The notes beneath the pieces are model-generated. The model was not told where the DNA came from. It did no database searches and was given only the letters and a program-made list of their open reading frames with translations. Source: UBA5359 sp028699365 [NCBI: bacterium] (GTDB lineage: Bacteria > UBP13 > UBA5359). Taken from it: a DNA stretch of 6,170 nucleotides. This document shows, one piece after another, positions 1 to 5,326 of the stretch. The stretch spans positions 1 to 6,170 of the forward strand of contig JAQVUQ010000172.1 of the NCBI GenBank assembly GCA_028699365.1. Direction: 5' to 3'. The translations under genes were made by a program, and so were the position numbers. How positions within the stretch are numbered: position 1 is the stretch's first letter; each line of letters begins with the position of its first letter.

Positions 1-413
1 AGCGCCAATTGAAGTTTCTCCAGACCGCCTGTAAGCTGGGGTATGGCTTCCTTGAGGAAGAGACGCTCGTCCAGAGCCACCTGATCGTTGCGGCTGCGAC
101 CGGTATGGAGCTTCTTGCCGACGGGGCCGATAAGTTCGGTCAGCCGGGCCTCCACGTACATATGTATATCCTCGGCTCCGGTATCGTGGCGAATGCCCTC
201 GTCGGCTATCTCCCCCAGCACCTGCTGCAGGCCGGCCACCAGAAGCTCGGCTTCATCGGCATCGATTATCCCGGTATGCCCCAGCATACGGGCATGTGCG
301 ATGCTGCCGGCGATGTCGTGCATATAAAGACGGGCATCGTAGGCCAAGGATGATGTGAACTCCTCAACCTCTCCGGACATCTCTTCCCTGAAACGGCCGC
401 CCCATAGTTTCAT
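1..413 (-). CDS. argH: Argininosuccinate lyase, N-terminal part (runs off the window)
   Basis: Cytoplasmic enzyme for the last step of arginine synthesis: it splits argininosuccinate into arginine and fumarate. Reading down from the ATG at 413-411 gives 137 residues, open at the window edge. Seen: the family's start MKLWGGRF (1-8), DIAGSIAHARML (33-44), GAEDIHMYVEARL (79-91) and the strongly conserved HTGRSRNDQVA (103-113), which contributes to the substrate-binding site. Family members are about 450-470 residues, so roughly the first 30% is present; the later signature and catalytic serine loop lie outside. The ATG start is supported by the MKLWGGRF start and by an AGGAG ribosome binding site 7 nt upstream. 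Unlike the genes before it, argH is separated from argG by a 146-nt spacer with a hairpin and heptamer repeats, so its expression may be partly uncoupled from the rest (inference). No frame break is visible. Identification is very secure. Confidence 0.97.
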   Translation of the reverse strand, partial: MKLWGGRFREEMSGEVEEFTSSLAYDARLYMHDIAGSIAHARMLGHTGIIDADEAELLVAGLQQVLGEIADEGIRHDTGAEDIHMYVEARLTELIGPVGKKLHTGRSRNDQVALDERLFLKEAIPQLTGGLEKLQLA

Positions 414-420
414 CTGTCTA

Positions 421-425
421 CTCCT
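421..425 (-). promoter_or_regulatory. Ribosome binding site of argH
   Basis: On the minus strand this reads AGGAG, 7 nt before the argH ATG. It is a good Shine-Dalgarno match at normal spacing, and it shows that argH has its own initiation site despite lying 146 nt after argG. Confidence 0.8.
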
Positions 426-492
426 GCTCTGTAATTGCGCTCTCCGAGCACGGTCGTTAGCGGTCCCAAACGCTTAATAACCAACTTACACA

Positions 493-527
493 CTTCAGTC
501 TTCAGTCTTCAGTCTTCAGTCTTCAGA
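493..527. repeat. Array of five 7-bp direct repeats (CTTCAGT)
   Basis: Five head-to-tail heptamers fill 493-527: CTTCAGT four times (493-499, 500-506, 507-513, 514-520), then CTTCAGA (521-527). On the transcribed strand the unit reads ACTGAAG. The end of the array makes a small palindrome, CAGTC-TTCA-GACTG (517-530), whose last base is also the first base of the neighbouring hairpin. The 15-mer TTCAGTCTTCAGACT (515-529) recurs exactly at 5301-5315 in the argJ-argB spacer. The array is non-coding. Heptamer tandem arrays in intergenic DNA are known from other bacteria, for example the short tandem repeats of filamentous cyanobacteria, but this unit is not one I can name. Confidence 0.9.
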
Positions 528-529
528 CT

Positions 530-559
530 GCAACTATGGCGCATCTGCGCCATAGTTGC
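530..559 (-). terminator. Perfect 14-bp hairpin directly after argG (terminator or mRNA 3'-end element)
   Basis: The arms GCAACTATGGCGCA (530-543) and TGCGCCATAGTTGC (546-559) are exact reverse complements around a 2-nt centre; realistically the stem is 13 bp with a 4-nt loop. The structure begins at the base after the argG TAG stop (562-560). No U-run follows on the transcript; the heptamer array does. It is therefore not a canonical intrinsic terminator. It could attenuate transcription before argH, protect the 3' end of an argG message after processing, or be part of a repeat element together with the heptamers. The structure is certain; the function is inferred. Confidence 0.55.
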
Positions 560-1753
560 CTATTTGCGATTCACTTCGGCAAAGATCTGTGACGGCAGGC
601 CCCACAGTTCAATAAAGCCGGCCGCTGCATTATGTGAGAATCTGTCGCCTTTCTCGTAGGTGGCCAGATCGTATTGATAGAGAGAACGCGGGGATTTACG
701 GCCTACTACGGTGCAGGTTCCTCTGAAGAGCTTGACGCGAACCGTACCGGTGACCACTTCCTGCGTCTTGTCGATAAAGGCTGACAGCGCCTCCCTCAAC
801 GGGGAGAACCACAACCCGAAATAGACCAGTTCGGAGAATTTCTGCTCGATCACCTTCTTGAAGTGGGCAGTTTCTCGCGGCAGAACGAGGCTCTCCAGAT
901 CGGCATGGGCCTTAAGCAGGACCGTGGCCGCCGGGCACTCATATATTTCACGCGATTTGATGCCTACCAGGCGGTTCTCCACCATGTCGATGCGGCCTAC
1001 GCCGTTGGCTCCGGCCAGTGCGTTTAGCTTCTCCACCAGGTCCATCGGTGCATAAGTTTCGCCGTTCAGCTTGACCGGCACGCCGCAGTCGAATTCCACT
1101 TCCACATAAGTAGGTCTCTCGGGCGCATCCTGCGGGGAGGTGGTCAACTCATAGATATCCGCCGGCGGCTCGTTCCAGGGATCTTCAAGCACACCGCACT
1201 CGATGCTTCTGCCCCACAAGTTTATATCTGTGCTGTAGGGCTTATTGACATTGACCGGCACCGGGATACCGTTCTGACGGGCGTACTCTATCTCCTCTTC
1301 ACGGGACATGGGCCAATCGCGCATGGGAGCTATTATCTCCAGCGAGGGGTTCAGGGCTCGGATGGAAACATCGAAGCGCACCTGGTCGTTGCCCTTGGCC
1401 GTGCAGCCGTGCGCCACCGCGGACGCCCCTTCCTTGACGGCGATTTCCACCAGCTTGGCGGCTATCAGAGGCCTGGCCAGCGCGGTAGCCAGAGGGTAAA
1501 CATTTTCGTAAAGGGCGTTGGCCTTAAGAGCCTGGAAGGCGTAATCGCTGATGAACTCCTCTTTACCATCGATGATGTAAGAAGAGATCGCTCCTATCTT
1601 CAGGGCCTTCTGCCGTATCATCTCATAATCCCTGGATTCGCCCACATCCACCGCAGCGCAGACAACATCGGCGTCATAGCGGTCCTGCAGCCATTTTATG
1701 GCTACCGAGGTATCCAGTCCTCCCGAATAGGCAAGCACGATCTTCCTTTTCAT
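560..1753 (-). CDS. argG: Argininosuccinate synthase
   Basis: Cytoplasmic ligase that joins citrulline and aspartate with ATP cleavage to AMP and pyrophosphate, giving argininosuccinate. The 397 residues match the usual length of about 400. Seen: the N-type ATP pyrophosphatase loop AYSGGLDTS (8-16); the substrate/nucleotide segment [14 protein letters not shown] (115-128), where most relatives I recall have Gly at the position of Ala119; the conserved block [15 protein letters not shown] just before mid-protein; and a C-terminal [12 protein letters not shown] close to the end. The ATG lies 1 nt after the argR stop, with GGAGGA 8 nt upstream inside the last codons of argR, so the two are almost certainly translated from one message. 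The next gene in the pathway, argH, follows after a hairpin and repeat spacer. No truncation or frameshift. Identification is very secure. Confidence 0.98.
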   Translation of the reverse strand: MKRKIVLAYSGGLDTSVAIKWLQDRYDADVVCAAVDVGESRDYEMIRQKALKIGAISSYIIDGKEEFISDYAFQALKANALYENVYPLATALARPLIAAKLVEIAVKEGASAVAHGCTAKGNDQVRFDVSIRALNPSLEIIAPMRDWPMSREEEIEYARQNGIPVPVNVNKPYSTDINLWGRSIECGVLEDPWNEPPADIYELTTSPQDAPERPTYVEVEFDCGVPVKLNGETYAPMDLVEKLNALAGANGVGRIDMVENRLVGIKSREIYECPAATVLLKAHADLESLVLPRETAHFKKVIEQKFSELVYFGLWFSPLREALSAFIDKTQEVVTGTVRVKLFRGTCTVVGRKSPRSLYQYDLATYEKGDRFSHNAAAGFIELWGLPSQIFAEVNRK

Positions 1754-1754
1754 C

Positions 1755-2204
1755 TCAACATTCCTCCAGTAAATCCTTTATTCTATCCAGCAACGCCCGC
1801 AGATCATCGGGCGAACGCAAAGCAATAAATATGGTATCGTCACCGGCAATGGTGCCCATGACCTCAGGCCAGGACAACTTATCGAAGGCCGCTCCCACTC
1901 CCTGAGCAGCGCCGGGCATGGTCTTGACCACTATCAGATTGCCGCTGCCTTCGGCTTGAACGACAAATTCCCTGATTATATGCTCTTCCTTGCTCAGGCT
2001 GCGCCTGTCATCGGGCAGAGCGTAACGATAGCCGTCCTCGCCGTCGGGAATCTTTACCAGGCCCATCTCTCTCATGTCTCTGGAGACGGTAGCCTGCGTC
2101 ACGCTGTAGCCGCGCTTGGACAGTGAAGTCACCAGGTCTTCCTGGGTACAGATCCTGTACCGCCGCAGGATATCGGCTATGGCTCTGCGACGGTCTTCGA
2201 TCAT
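1755..2204 (-). CDS. argR: Arginine repressor ArgR
   Basis: Transcription regulator of the ArgR/AhrC family, normally a hexamer that binds ARG-box operators when L-arginine is bound and represses arginine synthesis genes. The 149 residues match the family's usual 145-170. Seen: an N-terminal winged helix-turn-helix (about 1-65) with the recognition segment [16 protein letters not shown] (36-51); a hinge; and a C-terminal oligomerisation and arginine-binding domain (about 75-149) with PGAAQGVG (97-104) and GTIAGDDT (117-124), whose paired aspartates contact arginine in characterised members. The ATG shares its A with the argF stop (TGATG, 2206-2202), which points to translational coupling. Its place between argF and argG is typical of the actinobacterial cluster. 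A repressor inside its own target operon would be autoregulated (inference); the presumed operator near the operon promoter is outside the window. Confidence 0.97.
   Translation of the reverse strand: MIEDRRRAIADILRRYRICTQEDLVTSLSKRGYSVTQATVSRDMREMGLVKIPDGEDGYRYALPDDRRSLSKEEHIIREFVVQAEGSGNLIVVKTMPGAAQGVGAAFDKLSWPEVMGTIAGDDTIFIALRSPDDLRALLDRIKDLLEEC
1762..1767 (-). promoter_or_regulatory. Ribosome binding site of argG, inside the end of argR
   Basis: The minus strand reads GGAGGA, 8 nt before the argG ATG. It lies within the codons for the last residues of ArgR (around Leu-Glu-Glu), so ribosomes finishing argR pass directly over the argG start. It supports the ATG at 1753-1751. Confidence 0.85.
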
Positions 2205-3130
2205 CAGGACATCACCAGGTACATAATCGCTTTCTGAACATGAAGGCGATTCTCCGCCTGATCGAACACTGCCGAGTGAGCTCCGTCGATAGCGGAATCC
2301 GTAATCTCCTCGCCTCTGTGCGCCGGCAGGCAGTGCAGAACGATGGCCTCGGGATCGGCTACATCCAGCTTCTCGTCGTTCACCTGGTAATCTCTGAAGA
2401 TGGCTCTTCTGAGCAGGGCCTCTTCTTCCTGACCCATACTGGCCCAGACATCGGTGTAGATGACGTTGGCCATCTCCACCGCCGCCATGGGATCATCTGT
2501 CAGCTCTATTTTGGAGCCTGAAGCGGAAGCGATTTTCCGGGCCGTTTCCACTATGCCTTTATCGGGCTCAAATCCTCTGGGGGTAGCTACCACCATATTC
2601 GTGCCCACCGTGGCGGCCGTCAGCATCAGCGAGTGAGCCACATTGTTGCCGTCGCCCACATAGGCAAGCTTCAATCCCTGCAAGCCGTCCAGCTTCTGCC
2701 TTATGGTGTAAAAATCGGCCAGCGCCTGGCAGGGATGCAACAGGTCGGTAAGTCCGTTGATAACCGGCACATCGGCACAGTCAGCCAGGTCTATCACGTC
2801 CTGATGATCGTAAGTTCTGATCATTATGGCATCCACGTAGCGGGACAGCGTCCTGGCCGTATCGGCGATAGTTTCACCGCGCTTAAGCTGCATGTCGCCG
2901 GCGCTGAGAAAGAGGCCGTGGCCTCCGAGCTGGCTTATGCCGGCCTCGAAGGAGACTCTTGTCCTGGTCGACGGCTTCTGGAAGATCATGGCCAGTGAAC
3001 GCCCCGGCAGGCGCTTAAGATTGTCCTCCCGGGATTCGCCACGCAGTTCATCCGCCATGGCGAATACGGCTTCCACTTCCTCCCGGCTCAGATCGTAATC
3101 CGCTATCAGATCTCTTCCCTGTAAACTCAT
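2204..3130 (-). CDS. argF: Ornithine carbamoyltransferase, anabolic type by context
   Basis: Cytoplasmic enzyme that transfers the carbamoyl group of carbamoyl phosphate to ornithine, giving citrulline. The 308 residues are typical (about 300-335). Seen: the carbamoyl-phosphate loop KPSTRTR (52-58), HPCQ (132-135), the ornithine-side loop DVWASMG (227-233), in which the SMG triplet marks ornithine rather than aspartate transcarbamoylases, and HCLPAHRGEE (266-275) with the catalytic cysteine. No key residue is missing. I chose the ATG at 3130-3128 because GAGGTG lies 6 nt upstream; a GTG at 3139-3137 would add only three residues and has no such site. The gene starts 10 nt after argD and shares one base with argR. 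Catabolic (arcB) use is unlikely with no arcA or arcC nearby. Confidence 0.97.
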   Translation of the reverse strand: MSLQGRDLIADYDLSREEVEAVFAMADELRGESREDNLKRLPGRSLAMIFQKPSTRTRVSFEAGISQLGGHGLFLSAGDMQLKRGETIADTARTLSRYVDAIMIRTYDHQDVIDLADCADVPVINGLTDLLHPCQALADFYTIRQKLDGLQGLKLAYVGDGNNVAHSLMLTAATVGTNMVVATPRGFEPDKGIVETARKIASASGSKIELTDDPMAAVEMANVIYTDVWASMGQEEEALLRRAIFRDYQVNDEKLDVADPEAIVLHCLPAHRGEEITDSAIDGAHSAVFDQAENRLHVQKAIMYLVMS

Positions 3131-3136
3131 ACTCTC

Positions 3137-3142
3137 CACCTC
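3137..3142 (-). promoter_or_regulatory. Ribosome binding site of argF, overlapping the argD stop
   Basis: The minus strand reads GAGGTG, overlapping the argD TGA stop (3143-3141) and lying 6 nt before the argF ATG. It favours the ATG at 3130 over the GTG at 3139, which would itself lie inside this site. Confidence 0.75.
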
Positions 3143-4340
3143 AATTATGTCCCTGAATTGCTGTCTTCAGAATATCCAGCGCTTCATCTATCTCTGCCGC
3201 CGTCACATTAAGCGGAGGCAGAAAGCGTATGGTAGTATCGCCGATGGCGTTGAGCAGCAGCCCCATCTTCAGAGATTCGGCCACAACAGCCCGGGCGGAC
3301 GGCACCTTGAGTTCCAGTGCCAGCATAAGGCCCACTCCCCGGAACCCTTCCACGAAATCGGGCAGATCCCGGCTCAATCCCAGCAATCCATCCTGCAGAT
3401 AAGCGCTCATTCTGCATACGTTACCAAGTATATCCTCTTCCTCCAGCACGCGCAAGAAGGCAATAGCGGCCGCACAGGCCACCGGGTTGCCCCCGAAGGT
3501 GCTGGCGTGATCGCCGGGCGAGAAAGCTCCGGCAGCCTTTTCATCGGCCAGCATGGCTCCTATGGGCAATCCGCCGCCCAGGGCCTTGGCCAGAGTCATG
3601 ATATCCGGCTTGACATCGTAATGCTGCCAGGCAAAGTTGCGGCCGGTTCTTCCCAGTCCGCTCTGGACCTCATCGAAGATGAGCAGCAGGCTGTTATCGT
3701 CGCAGAAGCGTCGCAGCCCTTGCAAAAATTCGGCATCGGCGGCATAAATCCCTCCCTCGCCCTGCACCGGCTCCAGCATGACGGCGCATGTCCTGTCGCC
3801 GGCCTGGGAGATAAAGGAGGAGAGATCATTGAAAACGGCGTGCCGGAAGCCTTCCAGCAGCGGCTGAAAACCGTCCTGATACTTGCTCTGTCCGGTAGCG
3901 GTAAGAGTGGCCATCGTCCTGCCGTGAAAGGACTTGAAAGCCGTAATAATCTCATAACGGCCTTCTCCCAGCACTACGGAAGCTCTCTTCCGGGCCAGCT
4001 TGATGGCTGCCTCATTGGCCTCCGCCCCGCTGTTGCAGAAGAAGACTCTCTCCAGGCCGGACATGGATGACAGCTTCTCCGCTACCAGCACCTGCGGTTC
4101 CGTATAATAAATGTTGGAGGTATGCACCAGTCTGCCGGCCTGCTCGGCGATGGCCGCCGTAATTGCCGGATGACAATGCCCCAGCGCGTTGACTGCCAGC
4201 CCGCTGACAAAGTCCAGGTATCTCCTGCCGTCGACATCGGTAAGGCAGCTTCCCTTACCTGAAACAAAGACCACCGGCAGCCGGCCGTAGGTCTGCATTA
4301 CATACCTTGATTCCAGTTCCTTTATCTTTTCACCCTGCAA
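3141..4340 (-). CDS. argD: Acetylornithine aminotransferase
   Basis: Class III PLP-dependent aminotransferase: it converts N-acetylglutamate semialdehyde plus glutamate to N-acetylornithine and 2-oxoglutarate. With the start chosen here it has 399 residues, normal for the family. Seen: TYGRLP and DFVSGLAVNALGHCHP near the N terminus, the cofactor-phosphate segment SGAEANE (104-110), FHGRT (138-142), FDEVQSG (222-228) whose Asp223 should contact the pyridine nitrogen, the PLP lysine Lys252 in LAKALGGG, and STFGGNP (280-286). The start is uncertain because no ATG lies before the conserved core except one at 4298. I prefer TTG at 4340-4338, with GAGGGTG 6 nt upstream and an 11-nt overlap with argB; GTG at 4349 and TTG at 4361 are alternatives. 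In several bacteria such an enzyme also serves as N-succinyldiaminopimelate aminotransferase in lysine synthesis; the sequence does not settle this. Confidence 0.95.
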   Translation of the reverse strand: MQGEKIKELESRYVMQTYGRLPVVFVSGKGSCLTDVDGRRYLDFVSGLAVNALGHCHPAITAAIAEQAGRLVHTSNIYYTEPQVLVAEKLSSMSGLERVFFCNSGAEANEAAIKLARKRASVVLGEGRYEIITAFKSFHGRTMATLTATGQSKYQDGFQPLLEGFRHAVFNDLSSFISQAGDRTCAVMLEPVQGEGGIYAADAEFLQGLRRFCDDNSLLLIFDEVQSGLGRTGRNFAWQHYDVKPDIMTLAKALGGGLPIGAMLADEKAAGAFSPGDHASTFGGNPVACAAAIAFLRVLEEEDILGNVCRMSAYLQDGLLGLSRDLPDFVEGFRGVGLMLALELKVPSARAVVAESLKMGLLLNAIGDTTIRFLPPLNVTAAEIDEALDILKTAIQGHN

Positions 4341-5226
4341 CCTTTTCACCCTCTTCCGCAATCATGGTCCCAATGCCTCGATCAGTAAATATCTCCATTA
4401 ACAGTGAGTGTTGTATCCTGCCGTCTATGATATGAGCCCTTTCGACGCCCGCTTCCAGAGCAGTGATGCAGGCCTCCACCTTGGGTATCATTCCCTTATC
4501 CACCATGCCGTCGGAGACGGCAGCCCTGGCGGCGGAGATGTTCAGCGCCGATACCAGCGTGGAACTGTCGTTCTTGTCTCTCATTATGCCTTCTATATCG
4601 GTCAGCAGAATGAGCTTGGCGGCTCCCAGCGCCGCAGCTACGGCCCCGGCCGCATGATCGGCGTTGATATTGAGGCTCTCACCTTCGGTACCTATGCCCA
4701 CCGGCGAGATGACCGGTATATAGCCCTTCTCCGTCAGCGTCACCAGAATTGACGGGTCAATAGCGGCCACATCGCCGACATAACCCAGATCCACCGGAAC
4801 ATCGCCGTTCAGACGAGGCGCAACCTTGTCGGCCCGGATGAGATTGCCGTCCTTGCCGCTCAACCCCACGGCCTGCCCGCCGTGCTTGTTTATCAATGAG
4901 ACTATCTCCGTATTGATCTTGCCCACCAGAACCATCTGGGCTATCTCCATAGTGGCTTTGTCCGTCACCCTGAGGCCGCCGACGAATTCGGCTTCCTTGC
5001 CCATCCGCTTCATGGTGCTGGATATCTCCGGGCCGCCCCCATGCACCAGAACGGGGTTCATGCCGACATAACGCATCAGGATAACGTCCTCTATTACGGC
5101 CTGCTTCAGATCCTCGCTGATCATGGCGTTGCCGCCGTATTTGATGACCATAGTGCGGCCGAAATAACGCTTTATATACGGCAAAGCCTCGATAAGAATC
5201 CCGGCCCGCTCAGCTAATCGTTGCAT
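4330..5226 (-). CDS. argB: Acetylglutamate kinase, probably arginine-inhibited type
   Basis: Amino acid kinase family enzyme that phosphorylates N-acetylglutamate with ATP, the second step of the pathway and often the controlled one. 298 residues, normal. Seen: KYGGNAM (29-35) and HGGGPEI (62-68), the glycine-rich phosphate-binding loops; GLRVTD (84-89), a substrate contact region; the NINADHAAG segment; and LLTDIEGI in the nucleotide-binding half. An N-terminal helix (about 3-22, with EALPYIKRYFGR) precedes the kinase core, and IDGRIQHSLLMEIFTD (267-282) followed by GIGTMI closes the protein. In characterised kinases these two features form the hexamer contact and the arginine site, so feedback inhibition is predicted. 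The ATG at 5226-5224 has a perfect AGGAGG 5 nt upstream; an in-frame TTG at 5247 would lie upstream of that site. The gene begins 100 nt after argJ and its 3' end probably overlaps argD. Confidence 0.97.
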   Translation of the reverse strand: MQRLAERAGILIEALPYIKRYFGRTMVIKYGGNAMISEDLKQAVIEDVILMRYVGMNPVLVHGGGPEISSTMKRMGKEAEFVGGLRVTDKATMEIAQMVLVGKINTEIVSLINKHGGQAVGLSGKDGNLIRADKVAPRLNGDVPVDLGYVGDVAAIDPSILVTLTEKGYIPVISPVGIGTEGESLNINADHAAGAVAAALGAAKLILLTDIEGIMRDKNDSSTLVSALNISAARAAVSDGMVDKGMIPKVEACITALEAGVERAHIIDGRIQHSLLMEIFTDRGIGTMIAEEGEKVAG

Positions 5227-5231
5227 TTCAT

Positions 5232-5237
5232 CCTCCT
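5232..5237 (-). promoter_or_regulatory. Strong ribosome binding site of argB
   Basis: The minus strand reads AGGAGG, 5 nt before the ATG at 5226-5224. This is the full Shine-Dalgarno core and the strongest seen in the window. It decides the start in favour of that ATG over the upstream TTG at 5247-5245. Confidence 0.9.
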
Positions 5238-5254
5238 GTCTAAGCAATTGTATC

Positions 5255-5317
5255 GAAGTCTGAAGGCCCGTGGTTTATGCTTGAGCGTTCTCCTTCAGAT
5301 TTCAGTCTTCAGACTTC
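5255..5317 (-). repeat. 11-bp inverted repeat spanning the argJ-argB spacer
   Basis: GAAGTCTGAAG (5255-5265) is the exact reverse complement of CTTCAGACTTC (5307-5317), with 41 nt between. One arm lies within the heptamer array; the other is a lone, inverted copy of the same motif. An alternative pairing of 5255-5266 with 5292-5303 gives 12 positions with one mismatch and a 25-nt loop. In the transcript the structure would end 17 nt before the argB ribosome binding site. No U-run follows, so it is not an intrinsic terminator. It may simply be a by-product of repeats present in both orientations. Confidence 0.6.
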
Positions 5318-5320
5318 AGC
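5293..5320. repeat. Array of four degenerate 7-bp repeats (CTTCAGN)
   Basis: Four consecutive heptamers: CTTCAGA (5293-5299), TTTCAGT (5300-5306), CTTCAGA (5307-5313), CTTCAGC (5314-5320). The unit and orientation are those of the array at 493-527, and the 15-mer TTCAGTCTTCAGACT (5301-5315) is identical to 515-529. It contains the palindrome AGTC-TTCA-GACT (5304-5315). The array ends 6 nt from the argJ stop codon. It is more degenerate than the other copy, as if older or less recently expanded (inference). Confidence 0.85.
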
Positions 5321-5326
5321 CTTTAA

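Larger units (their letters stand above)
414..559 (-). other. argG-argH intergenic spacer (146 nt)
   Basis: This is the longest non-coding stretch in the window. In transcript order it holds a perfect 14-bp hairpin directly after the argG stop (559-530), an array of five 7-bp repeats (527-493), then about 70 nt without an obvious element, ending in the argH ribosome binding site. The last part contains a small GCTC/GAGC inverted repeat with a 3-nt loop (about 440-450) and two GACCG copies 10 nt apart; both are too short to interpret. I see no convincing -35/-10 pair and no clear ArgR operator, though an internal argH promoter cannot be excluded by eye. Confidence 0.7.
5227..5326 (-). other. 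argJ-argB intergenic spacer (100 nt)
   Basis: In transcript order from the argJ stop: 6 nt, an array of four 7-bp repeats (5320-5293), an AT-containing stretch, the second arm of an inverted repeat (5265-5255), about 17 nt, and the argB ribosome binding site. It interrupts an otherwise nearly gap-free run of genes. I see no convincing promoter, ARG box or U-tract terminator in it. Confidence 0.7.

Noticed and set aside
493-527. Heptamer array as a CRISPR or as a series of ARG-box operators
   Set aside because: Units are 7 bp with no spacers, so it is not a CRISPR. ARG boxes are about 18-bp imperfect palindromes built on TGAAT/ATTCA half-sites; here only TGAA recurs, as direct repeats at a 7-bp period.
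530-559. Canonical rho-independent terminator
   Set aside because: The stem is perfect, but no T-run follows on either strand, so I list it only as a possible terminator or mRNA-end element.
435-659. Plus-strand open frame running through the heptamer array and the hairpin
   Set aside because: Its repetitive Ser/Leu/Gln part comes only from the 7-bp repeats, and it then runs antisense into the end of argG; no ribosome binding site or domain supports it.
3141-3160. CAATT...AATTG inverted repeat at the argD 3' end as an ArgR site
   Set aside because: It is only 5 bp with a 9-nt gap, lies within the last codons of argD, and does not fit the ARG-box layout.
3147-4070. Long open frame of about 307 codons on the plus strand, opposite argD
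   Set aside because: It lies wholly antisense to a full set of ArgD motifs. Its translation is rich in Gln, His, Ser and Gly with no recognisable domain, the usual result of reading the complement of a codon-biased gene.
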